A stretch of 64,000 nt of DNA from contig NZ_QPIW01000001.1 of assembly GCF_003339505.1 (NCBI RefSeq), positions 558,001-622,000 on the forward strand. Direction: 5' to 3'. Shown piece after piece: positions 31,967-40,454 of this stretch. Source of the DNA: Runella aurantiaca. Its GTDB lineage: Bacteria > Bacteroidota > Bacteroidia > Cytophagales > Spirosomataceae. A model generated the notes under the pieces. The model did not search any database. It was not told where the DNA came from and was given only the letters and a program-made list of their open reading frames with translations. The translations under genes were made by a program, and so were the position numbers. Numbering within the stretch: the first letter of the stretch is position 1; each line of letters starts with the position of its first letter.

Positions 31967-34900
31967 ATGCGTAAAGCTCTATTTATGAGCCTTTTATCGG
32001 CATTGGTCGGTATAGGGCAATTGATAGCGCAGGACAGAACCCTGTCAGGTACTATCAAAGACGAAACCGGGCAAGCCCTGCCCGGCGTGAATGTTCTTCT
32101 CAAAGGCACCAATCGCGGAACAAATTCCGACGGTGAGGGTGCCTTTAAATTGTCGGTTCCTGCTTCTGGAACACTGGTGTTTTCATCGGTTGGTTATTTG
32201 ACCAAGGAAGTGGAATTGGGTGCGGCAACAGTCATTAACGTTCAAATGGAAACCGATGCCCGGACCCTCAGCGAAGTGGTGGTGACGGCGTTGGGTATCT
32301 CCAAAGATCAGAAAGTATTGAGCTATGCTACCCAAACGGTGCAAGTAGCCAATATCTCCAAAGCCCGTGAATTAAACGTAGCCAACTCTCTGGCGGGTAG
32401 AGTAGCCAACCTCGACATCGTTCGTTCTTCTTCGGGCGTGGGTGGTTCTTCGCGGGTTGTTTTACGCGGTGATCGTTCTATCACTGGTAACAACCAAGCC
32501 CTGATTGTGATTGACGGGGTGCCGATGGACAACTCAAACTTCAGTCCCGGCAATGCCAACGGCGGTCGCGACGGAGGGGACGGACTTTCCAGCGTTAACC
32601 CCGATGATATTGAGTCTATCAACGTACTGAGCGGAGCTTCGGCCACGGCCCTTTACGGTAGCCGCGCTGCCAACGGTGCCTTGATTATTAGTACTAAAAA
32701 AGGAGCCGTTCGCAAAGGATTCGGCGTAACCATCAACAGCTCTTTTCAAGCAGAGCAGGCCATGGTTTTGCAAAAGTTTCAGGATGAATACGGTCAAGGA
32801 AGTGCGGGTGTTTATAACCGCGCCAGTGAATTCAGCTGGGGACCCAAAATGACTGGACAATCGGTGGCTCTTTGGGGGCCTGATCCTGCCAATGCTTCCA
32901 AAACGTACAACATGAATGCCAATCCTGGAAGTTACAAGGATTTCTACTCGACGGGTTCTCAAATCTCCAACTCCATCGCGTTTTCGGGAGGAAGTGAAAA
33001 GACCCAGACCTATTTTTCTTACACAAACGTAGGAGCAACGGGTATTGTTGACAACAACAAGTTGAAGCGTAACAACCTCAACCTGCGTATCTCAAATCAA
33101 ATTGGCGAACGCCTTTCACTCGATACTAAAATCACCTATCTGAGCGAAAAAATTGACAATCGTCAACAAACGGGAGAGGCGTTTGCCAACTTGCAGCGCC
33201 ATATTCTGCGGATGCCGCGCAACATTTCGTTGGAGCAAGCGCAACAATTTGAATACATTGATCCCGTAACTGGTAATCTTCGCCAGAACTTCTGGAATCC
33301 GGGCTCAAACGGTGGACAAAACCCTTACTGGATTAAAAACCGCGTCATTGCGGCCGATAATCGCGACCGTATCACGGGCTTTACTTCGTTGACCTATAAG
33401 TTAACCTCGGCCCTCAAAATCATGGCGCGGGGCGGGATAGACCGCTACGTGGATAAGTTTGAAGGAAAATGGTACAATAACACCTATACCATCGCTGACA
33501 ACGGTGATTATCAAACCAACTGGCGCGAAGTAAGCGAGCAAAACTATGATTTGTTTGCCATGTACGACAAGAAATTCTCGGATTTCATTGCCGTAAATGC
33601 CACCGTGGGGGGAAGTATTCAGCGCCGTAACCAATTGGATCAGAACACATCCAACGGTGGTTTGAACCGCGAGAACTTGTTCATCACCACCAACGCCCGC
33701 AATACCCAAACCACACGCGGTATCAACGAAACCGAAAAGCAGGGTATCTTCGCCACGGCTGATGTAACGTTTAAAAATGCCCTTACCGTAACCCTGACGG
33801 CCCGTAACGACTGGTCTTCGACCTTGCCCAAAGAAAGCCAATCGTATTTTTTCCCCGGGGTTGGATTTTCGGCCATTCTGTCAAACATGATTACGATGCC
33901 TGAGGCCATTTCGTTTGCAAAAGTTCGGGGCTCCTTTGCCCAAACGGGCAACGACGCCCGTCCATACTTGCTCAATCAAACCTATTCGTTTTTGCCTGGC
34001 GGTCCCAATGGATTTATCACTCGCGACGGAATCAAACCATTCCCTAATCTGAAACCTGAGTTGACCACCGCGCTTGAGTTTGGTTTGCAGATGAAATTCC
34101 TCAACAACCGTTTCGGGTTTGACTTAGGTTGGTACAACAGTGATTCTAAAAACCAGTTGTTCCAAGTGGCCATTCCTCCAGCTTCGGGTTGGTCATCGGA
34201 GTTTATCAACGCAGGTTTGGTTAACAATAAAGGAGTGGAACTTACCCTCAACGCTACGCCCGTACAGGCGGGAGATTTCCGTTGGGACATTGACTTGAAC
34301 TACGCGAAAAACGTCAACAAATTGGTGGAGTTGACCCCTGAATTGAAAGAATTGAACTTGACCAATGACTTTATGAACAACATCCGCGCGATTGAAGGCC
34401 AGCCATTGGGTCAGGTGTTCAGCCGTGGATACGTTCGGAATGCGTCAGGACAAGTGATTGTCGGCACCGATGGTTTACCGCAAATTACGGCTGGTACGAC
34501 CGTGTATTTAGGAAACTCACGCCCTGATTGGACGGGTGGTTTGAGCAACCGGATTACCTACAAAAATCTGGCCTTGAACTTCCTCATCAGCGCTCGTATG
34601 GGTGGCGTGGTAACTTCATTTACCAATGCCGTAATTTATGCCGACGGGGTAACCGAAGAAACCCTCGCTGGGCGCGACAGCTACACCTTCCCAGGCGTAA
34701 AAGCAGACGGCTCTGCCAACAATATTGCCACTACTGCCGAGCGTTATTGGTTGAAAGTAGGCGGACGTAACACCCCTGCCGGTGAGGTGTTTACGTACAG
34801 TGCCTCCAACATTCGTTTGAGAGAAGTAGCCTTGAGCTATAACTTACCATCGGGTTTGTTGCAGAAAACACCTTTCCAAGGAGCTTCGCTTTCGTTGGTG

Positions 34901-35047
34901 GGTCGTAACCTGTTTTTCTTCCTAAACAAAGCAAAAGGTTTTGACCCTGAACTCACCGCTGGCGCCCAAAATACCACGGTTGGTTTGGAATCCTTCTCGA
35001 TGCCTTCAACGCGTACATTTGGTGTCAATTTGAACCTCTCTTTCTAA
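31967..35047 (+). CDS. SusC/RagA-type TonB-linked outer-membrane transporter
   Basis: A 1026-residue TonB-dependent receptor of the SusC type, which imports glycans or peptides with a SusD lid. A signal peptide (1-22, ending LIAQ) is followed by the carboxypeptidase-regulatory-like domain (LSGTIKDETGQALPGVNVLL and SSVGYLTKEVEL, about 27-110), the plug (RVVLRGDRSITGNNQALIVI, INVLSGASATALYGSRAANG, IISTKKGA) and a C-terminal barrel ending SMPSTRTFGVNLNLSF. The paired SusD starts 57 bases later. No anti-sigma extension is seen and no sigma/anti-sigma pair is adjacent, so regulation is not evident. The substrate is unknown; no glycoside hydrolase is next to it. Confidence 0.96.
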   Translation: MRKALFMSLLSALVGIGQLIAQDRTLSGTIKDETGQALPGVNVLLKGTNRGTNSDGEGAFKLSVPASGTLVFSSVGYLTKEVELGAATVINVQMETDARTLSEVVVTALGISKDQKVLSYATQTVQVANISKARELNVANSLAGRVANLDIVRSSSGVGGSSRVVLRGDRSITGNNQALIVIDGVPMDNSNFSPGNANGGRDGGDGLSSVNPDDIESINVLSGASATALYGSRAANGALIISTKKGAVRKGFGVTINSSFQAEQAMVLQKFQDEYGQGSAGVYNRASEFSWGPKMTGQSVALWGPDPANASKTYNMNANPGSYKDFYSTGSQISNSIAFSGGSEKTQTYFSYTNVGATGIVDNNKLKRNNLNLRISNQIGERLSLDTKITYLSEKIDNRQQTGEAFANLQRHILRMPRNISLEQAQQFEYIDPVTGNLRQNFWNPGSNGGQNPYWIKNRVIAADNRDRITGFTSLTYKLTSALKIMARGGIDRYVDKFEGKWYNNTYTIADNGDYQTNWREVSEQNYDLFAMYDKKFSDFIAVNATVGGSIQRRNQLDQNTSNGGLNRENLFITTNARNTQTTRGINETEKQGIFATADVTFKNALTVTLTARNDWSSTLPKESQSYFFPGVGFSAILSNMITMPEAISFAKVRGSFAQTGNDARPYLLNQTYSFLPGGPNGFITRDGIKPFPNLKPELTTALEFGLQMKFLNNRFGFDLGWYNSDSKNQLFQVAIPPASGWSSEFINAGLVNNKGVELTLNATPVQAGDFRWDIDLNYAKNVNKLVELTPELKELNLTNDFMNNIRAIEGQPLGQVFSRGYVRNASGQVIVGTDGLPQITAGTTVYLGNSRPDWTGGLSNRITYKNLALNFLISARMGGVVTSFTNAVIYADGVTEETLAGRDSYTFPGVKADGSANNIATTAERYWLKVGGRNTPAGEVFTYSASNIRLREVALSYNLPSGLLQKTPFQGASLSLVGRNLFFFLNKAKGFDPELTAGAQNTTVGLESFSMPSTRTFGVNLNLSF

Positions 35048-35104
35048 CCATTGACGTTTAATTTTTGGGATCAAACATTGTTTAACATTACAAATAGAGA
35101 CAAA

Positions 35105-36658
35105 ATGAAAATTTTCAAAAAACTTGTCATTCCGGTTGGTATGCTGCTGACGGCTTCGGTTGGGTTTTATGCCTGTACTGATAAGTTTGAAACGCTCAAT
35201 ACCGATAAAACAAAGCTGACTTCCATTGATAAGTCGGCCGTAGGAAATGCCTTTGCGGCGGCACAGTGGCGCGGCGTATTTGGCGACCGTGGGCCTTTTC
35301 AGTTGATGGAAAGTTTGTTTGCCGATTTGCACGCGCAATACTACGCCAACGTTGCCATCAACTTCCCTTCTGACCGAAACGTGATGGTGGGCAACTGGCT
35401 GAATGGTGCTTGGAACAACTTCTACGGACAGCAAATTCCGCCGCTTTTGGTGGTTTTGGATGCGACCAAGCCTGGCGGGCAGGCCGAAGATGCGGCCATT
35501 TTTGCGATGGCTTCCATCTGGAAAGTACAGATGTATCTCCCCATGACCGATTATTGGGGCGCGATTCCGTACTCAAAAGTGGGCAGCGGCGAAAAAGTTG
35601 TGGAGTATGATAGCCAGGAGTTTATCTACAAAGACTTCCTGACTACGCTCAAAGCGGCGGTGACTGAACTGCAAAAATCCAAAGGCAAAACCATTTTGGG
35701 GAACAACGACCAAATGTATGGCGGCAATGTGGATCGTTGGATTAAATTTGCCAACACCATGCGTTTGCGTTTGGCCATTCGCATGTCAAAAGTAGACCCT
35801 GCCTTGGCTAAAACGGAAGCAGAAGCTGCCGTTGCTGCGGGTACATTGGAAACAAACGCCGATGATGCTTTCATCAAAGTAACGGCCAACTCACCCAACC
35901 CGCTCGGTGGTATCACGGCATGGAATGAGTTCCGGATGAGTGCGGCCATGGAAAGTACGCTGAAAGGCTACAAAGACCCACGGATTAGCAAGTTTTTTAG
36001 TCCTGTGTCGGGCGATACCTACAAAGGATTGCGTAATGGGTATTCGCAGGTGCAATTGGGCTTGCCCGAAAATGCGCCGGGAGCCAATTCAAACGTAGCG
36101 CCTGCTTTTCAGGATGCCGCGCGTTTTACGCAGCCTTGGGGTATTATGTTTGCTTCCGAAGCTCATTTCCTCCGCGCCGAAGGGGCGCTGAATGGCTGGA
36201 GCATGGGTGGAACGGCCAAAGATTTGTATGAAAAAGGAATTACGCTTTCGATGACCCAGTGGGGAATCACCGACGCTGCTGCGATTGCCGCTTACACCGC
36301 TGGCACTTCTACGCCCGTCGCCTTAAATGATGTGGTAAAAAGCCCCGGCATGACCGACATTCCCGTAAAATGGGAAGCCACTGCCGCCAAGCAGCGTGAG
36401 CAAATATTGACCCAAAAATGGTTGGCATTGTTTCCGTACGGTTTTGAAGCTTGGGCCGAATACCGTCGTTCAGGATTCCCTAAATTGTATCCTCGGGTAA
36501 ATTCAGATGACCCTGAGGTGCCAGTGGGCAGTATTGTACGCAGAGCACCGTTTGTAGCGGGCGAGATCAGCACCAACAAGGCTGGCGTTGATTCTGGCGT
36601 ATCCAAATTGGGTGGCGCGGATAAATCAACGACCCGTTTGTGGTGGGATAAACCTTAA
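35105..36658 (+). CDS. SusD-like nutrient-binding outer-membrane lipoprotein
   Basis: A 517-residue SusD/RagB-type surface lipoprotein partnering with the SusC just upstream. The start at 35105 gives MKIFKKLVIPVGMLLTASVG and then FYACTD, with the lipid-anchored Cys near residue 24; the frame extends 18 codons further up but that part overlaps the intergenic space. Helical TPR-like segments with IWKVQMYLPMTDYWGAIPYS and DRWIKFANTMRLRLAIRMSK are characteristic, as is WLALFPYGFEAWAEYRRSGF near the end. This subtype is the nutrient-binding SusD-like group. A good terminator closes the pair at 36684. Confidence 0.94.
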   Translation: MKIFKKLVIPVGMLLTASVGFYACTDKFETLNTDKTKLTSIDKSAVGNAFAAAQWRGVFGDRGPFQLMESLFADLHAQYYANVAINFPSDRNVMVGNWLNGAWNNFYGQQIPPLLVVLDATKPGGQAEDAAIFAMASIWKVQMYLPMTDYWGAIPYSKVGSGEKVVEYDSQEFIYKDFLTTLKAAVTELQKSKGKTILGNNDQMYGGNVDRWIKFANTMRLRLAIRMSKVDPALAKTEAEAAVAAGTLETNADDAFIKVTANSPNPLGGITAWNEFRMSAAMESTLKGYKDPRISKFFSPVSGDTYKGLRNGYSQVQLGLPENAPGANSNVAPAFQDAARFTQPWGIMFASEAHFLRAEGALNGWSMGGTAKDLYEKGITLSMTQWGITDAAAIAAYTAGTSTPVALNDVVKSPGMTDIPVKWEATAAKQREQILTQKWLALFPYGFEAWAEYRRSGFPKLYPRVNSDDPEVPVGSIVRRAPFVAGEISTNKAGVDSGVSKLGGADKSTTRLWWDKP

Positions 36659-36683
36659 TGATTTGTGTGAAGATAAATGACCG

Positions 36684-36709
36684 AAACGGGCGAGAAATCG
36701 CCCGTTTTT
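36684..36709. terminator. Terminator after susCD
   Basis: Ten-base perfect arms AAACGGGCGA (36684-36693) and TCGCCCGTTT (36698-36707) with loop GAAA, followed by TT. It lies between convergent genes and, with AAA on the left, can work for both. Confidence 0.88.
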
Positions 36710-36712
36710 GGT

Positions 36713-37342
36713 TTAATACTCAATTTCTTCGTCCCGGAGCAGTTGGGCAAGATTCAGGATGCAATCATCTAATAACGGAATGTTTTCATCGTAATTGACT
36801 AAATACCAAGGCGCATTGGGAGTAATGACAAAAATCTTCTTGGTTTGGGTGGTGATCCAAATGACTTTTTCGACACCAAAATCAAGCATTTTCTGCGATT
36901 TGTTCAACATGTACTCTAGGTCACTCGTGAGGCCAGTTCCTTCCAGAGCTATTTTAATGTCGACCTCAACGACAATTTTGGGGGCTACGTCAAAGTATTT
37001 ATCGGTCAACGTAATTTTCTCTTTTTCAAAAACGGCAATATCGTTGGCTAGATTACTCTCCGAATTTACATGCAGCCCTGACTCATTGGAGGCTACTAAA
37101 TATTTTTTTCGATTGATACGAACCCCAATATAAAGACCAATTAAATAGACAAGAACTGCCTGCAATGAACTGCTGCCCTTAATTTCTTCGAATGTTTTTT
37201 TTTCTGATAATACCTCTAAATAGCCACGATAAGGCAGGACTTGCCCGTCAAGCTCCTCATAGACGAGATGCGCGGGAATTTTAAGGATTTTTGGGCGGCG
37301 TTTGGTGGCAATAACAACCATAGCGTTTTCTTTTTTTGACAA
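36713..37342 (-). CDS. Uma2-family (PD-(D/E)XK-like) protein
   Basis: A 209-residue cytoplasmic protein of the Uma2/DUF820 family, a restriction-endonuclease-like fold very expanded in cyanobacteria and some Bacteroidota. Visible are an early LVYEELDGQVLPYRGYLEVL segment, the core VNSESNLANDIAVFEKEKIT with the conserved Asp, PKIVVEVDIKIALEGTG with E-V-D forming the acidic active-site strand, and the ending KKIFVITPNAPWYLVN. In canonical members the ExK motif is EV-S; here D replaces S and the lysine spacing is kept as VDIK. The biological role is unknown. An ATG at 37321 is an alternative start. It is divergent from the DUF5107 gene. Confidence 0.8.
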   Translation of the reverse strand: MSKKENAMVVIATKRRPKILKIPAHLVYEELDGQVLPYRGYLEVLSEKKTFEEIKGSSSLQAVLVYLIGLYIGVRINRKKYLVASNESGLHVNSESNLANDIAVFEKEKITLTDKYFDVAPKIVVEVDIKIALEGTGLTSDLEYMLNKSQKMLDFGVEKVIWITTQTKKIFVITPNAPWYLVNYDENIPLLDDCILNLAQLLRDEEIEY

Positions 37343-37415
37343 TTTTACTCAAAAAAAACGGCATAAACCAAGCCGAAATTTTATCTTGCATTCTCCAATA
37401 ACCTCGTAGATACCA

Positions 37416-40373
37416 ATGAGTCAGGTTCATTTTTTATCCCTAAAACATGGGTTGTTTATTGGCCTGTTTTTGGTATTAATCCAAGCTCCAAAGGCCCAAA
37501 ATGCGGTTGTTCGTGAAACAACGCAAACCCTTACCACTTATCCGTTTTCGGACCCTGACCCCGTGCCCCAGCCAGGGCGGGTGTATCCTTATTTTAGGTA
37601 TGATGGCTACACCTCCCAACCCGTGATGAAAGAATGGAAGTTTATTGAACTGGAAAACGACTACATCAAAGTATACATCACCCCCGAAATCGGTGGGAAG
37701 ATTTGGGGGGCGTATGAGAAATCAACCAACTACCCTTTTATCTATTTCAACCACGTGGTCAAATTCAGAGACGTGGCCATGCGCGGGGCGTGGACGTCGG
37801 GTGGGATAGAAATCAACTTCGGGGATATTGGTCACGCGGCTACGGTCTCGGCACCCGTCGATTATTTTACCCGAACTAATGATGATGGCAGCGTCAGTTG
37901 CTTTTTGGGTGCTTGGGATTGGTCAGCCCGCACGCGCTGGATGGTAGAAGTAAATTTGCCGAAAGACAAAGCCTACTTTACGACCAAATCGCATTGGTAC
38001 AACGCAACACCCTTTGAAACAAGTTATTATCATTGGATGAATGCGGGTTTCAAAGCCGCTGGTAATCTTGAATTTGTTTTTCCGGGTACAAATTACATCG
38101 GTCACAACGGTGAGGCGGGCACGTGGCCGCGTGATTCGTTGGGCAGAAACCTGAATTTTTACGAACAAAACAACTTCGGTTCTTATAAATCTTATCATGT
38201 GTTGGGAAAGAACACCGATTTTTTCGGCGGTTTTTGGCACAACGACAACATGGGTTTTGCCCGATATTCGCCTTACCACGAGAAATTGGGCAAAAAAATA
38301 TGGATTTGGGGCCTTTCGCGCCAGGGTATGATCTGGGAAAAACTCCTGACCGATACCGACGGGCAGTATGTGGAATTACAATCGGGGCGGTTGTTCAATC
38401 AGGCTTCCGAAGGCAGTATGTACAGTCCTTTTAAGCACGTGTCATTCATGCCCTACACGCATGACAGTTGGACGGAATACTGGTTTCCCGTCAAAAATAC
38501 CCGTGGCCTGACCCACGCCACGCCGCAGGGTGCGATGAATCTGCGCGTGCAGGATGGTTGGCTTAAACTGGATTATTGCGCAGTCTCGACAGTGCAGGAT
38601 ACATTGAAAGTACTGGAAGGGAATACGCTTGTTTTTGCAAAAAAAATGGCTTTAAAACCGCTCGAAATGGTGCGTGATTCGGTAAAGTGGACAGGGGATA
38701 CCGAGAAACTTGCGATTCGTCTGGGAAATGAAATTATTGCTGATGGACAACCAACTGCCACTCGCCGTCCATTGGAAGCACCAAAAGATTTTGATTGGAA
38801 TTCCGAATATGGGTTGTATATGCGCGGAAAAGATTTGATGAATCAGCGAAAATATGAAGAAGCAGCAACGTATTTCAATAAGGTGTTGGAAAAAAATAAA
38901 TACCATGTGGATGCCTTAGCCGATTTAGCAGAAATCTATATGTGCAGAAAAGGGCATCCTACCATGACCCCTGAGCTTATTTCAAGGGCACTTTCAGTAA
39001 ATGCGTATCATCCTAAAGCAAATTATCTTAGGGGAATTATGGCTGATAATGCCAGGGCTTATGATGTCTTAGGAGTAGCGGCTATGGATGCCTCTTACCG
39101 TTCGCCTGCTTTAACTCAATCGGCTATCAGGGCTATTCGCAGTAATGATTTGTTAAAAGCTGCGCTCTACGTTCAACAGGCGATTGAGGCCAATAGCCAT
39201 AATGCAGATGCCCTTCAGTTAGAGATTGTTACGGCCAGAAAGACCGGGCAGAATGCAAAAGCATTGAAATTAAGTAAACAATTGTTGAATGAAGATCCGC
39301 TAAACCATTTTGCCCGCTTTGAACAGTATTTAATTACCAAAACGGAAGAAGATAAAGAGCAGTTTCGGAGCCTCATCCGAAGTGAATTACCTCATGAGAC
39401 TTTTCTCGAAATCGCCATCTGGTATGATAAATTAGGTTTGTTTGAAGAAGGACTTAAGGTGCTGGAAATGGCACCACAAGAAGTCATGGTGCTTTTATGG
39501 AAAAGCGGATTATTAAACCAAATAAATAAAGGGGAGGAGGCAAGACGGATGATTCAGGAAGCAGGTAAAATGTCACCCAAAGGGGTTTTCCCTTTTCGTT
39601 ATGAGGATACTGCGGTACTTCCCCTATCAAGTTCAAATTGGAAAATGGAGTATTATCGCAATCTGTATAATTGGGCACTTAATTTTATGGATGTGAAGTA
39701 CACTTTTAGAGACTTTGATGTAACTCCGGTCTCTGATTATGTACCATTTTATTTAACAAAAGCCGAAGTGTTTAAAGACCAAAGAGTTATAGTACAAAGA
39801 GCCTTGGAAAACGCCTACAAACTGGAACCCCACAACTGGCGCGTCGTAAAAGCGCTGTCAGATTTCTACGCCGCCAACGGGCAATTGAAAAAAGCATTGG
39901 ATATCAATGAGTCAAGACTTTCCAAGTTTTTGAAACTTGGAAAGTCTGCCAATCTACAATCAGAGTTGCCCGACCACGAAGTGTATATTTTGGGGCAACA
40001 ACGGGCGCGGTTGCTCCTGAAATTGGAGCGCTACAAAGACTGCATTGGGCTGATGCAATCCTTGAATATTTTGCCTAATGAAGGCGCAGCAGGAGCTCAT
40101 GCGTTGTTTCGTGAGGCCAATATTCGATACGCCGCCGAATTGTCCAACCGAAAAAAATACAAAGAAGCACAACGCTATCTGGAACAGGCCGAAACATGGC
40201 CCGAAAATCTGGGCTCGGGAGAACCTTACGACCCAGACAACCGCCTGACGAATTATTTGAAAAAGTTTATGAATCAAAAACTTAAAAATAGAGAACCCGA
40301 CGCGGTCGATTTATTGAAATTGAGCAAAGGTCTTTCATCCAAAGAATTTGATTTACTGAAACTGTTTGAATAA
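37416..40373 (+). CDS. DUF5107 protein with TPR repeats
   Basis: A 985-residue exported protein. A signal segment (about 10-28, LFIGLFLVLIQAPKAQN) precedes a DUF5107 domain (about 30-400) with YIKVYITPEIGGKIWGAYEK, FRDVAMRGAWTSGGIEINFG and WIWGLSRQGMIWEKLLTDTD, a fold akin to carbohydrate mutarotases and bound to sugars in relatives. Tetratricopeptide repeats follow (GKDLMNQRKYEEAATYFNKV, LEKNKYHVDALADLAEI) to the end. A perfect 15-bp inverted repeat lies in frame at 39915-39947, and 38730-39790 is clearly AT-richer (32-47% G+C per line) than both flanks (50-58%). Position after susCD suggests a role in glycan metabolism; that is inference. Confidence 0.85.
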   Translation: MSQVHFLSLKHGLFIGLFLVLIQAPKAQNAVVRETTQTLTTYPFSDPDPVPQPGRVYPYFRYDGYTSQPVMKEWKFIELENDYIKVYITPEIGGKIWGAYEKSTNYPFIYFNHVVKFRDVAMRGAWTSGGIEINFGDIGHAATVSAPVDYFTRTNDDGSVSCFLGAWDWSARTRWMVEVNLPKDKAYFTTKSHWYNATPFETSYYHWMNAGFKAAGNLEFVFPGTNYIGHNGEAGTWPRDSLGRNLNFYEQNNFGSYKSYHVLGKNTDFFGGFWHNDNMGFARYSPYHEKLGKKIWIWGLSRQGMIWEKLLTDTDGQYVELQSGRLFNQASEGSMYSPFKHVSFMPYTHDSWTEYWFPVKNTRGLTHATPQGAMNLRVQDGWLKLDYCAVSTVQDTLKVLEGNTLVFAKKMALKPLEMVRDSVKWTGDTEKLAIRLGNEIIADGQPTATRRPLEAPKDFDWNSEYGLYMRGKDLMNQRKYEEAATYFNKVLEKNKYHVDALADLAEIYMCRKGHPTMTPELISRALSVNAYHPKANYLRGIMADNARAYDVLGVAAMDASYRSPALTQSAIRAIRSNDLLKAALYVQQAIEANSHNADALQLEIVTARKTGQNAKALKLSKQLLNEDPLNHFARFEQYLITKTEEDKEQFRSLIRSELPHETFLEIAIWYDKLGLFEEGLKVLEMAPQEVMVLLWKSGLLNQINKGEEARRMIQEAGKMSPKGVFPFRYEDTAVLPLSSSNWKMEYYRNLYNWALNFMDVKYTFRDFDVTPVSDYVPFYLTKAEVFKDQRVIVQRALENAYKLEPHNWRVVKALSDFYAANGQLKKALDINESRLSKFLKLGKSANLQSELPDHEVYILGQQRARLLLKLERYKDCIGLMQSLNILPNEGAAGAHALFREANIRYAAELSNRKKYKEAQRYLEQAETWPENLGSGEPYDPDNRLTNYLKKFMNQKLKNREPDAVDLLKLSKGLSSKEFDLLKLFE
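39915..39947. repeat. Palindromic element inside the DUF5107 coding region
   Basis: Perfect 15-bp arms AGACTTTCCAAGTTT (39915-39929) and AAACTTGGAAAGTCT (39933-39947) with loop TTG. In frame it encodes RLSKFLKLGKSA between two ordinary TPR segments. Its look is that of an intergenic mobile palindrome rather than of coding sequence. Confidence 0.85.
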
Positions 40374-40454
40374 GCTAAAATTCGTGACAAGCACCGATAA
40401 AATATTCCCCAAGGTTTGTTTTTTAACTTTCGTAACTACTTGAAATTTACGTAG

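Noticed and set aside
35051-35104. Longer SusD start
   Set aside because: The later ATG gives a proper lipoprotein signal; the extension would bury it.
36713-37342. Uma2-like gene as part of a restriction or defence system
   Set aside because: There is no methyltransferase, helicase or other defence partner nearby; Uma2 proteins are common as single genes.
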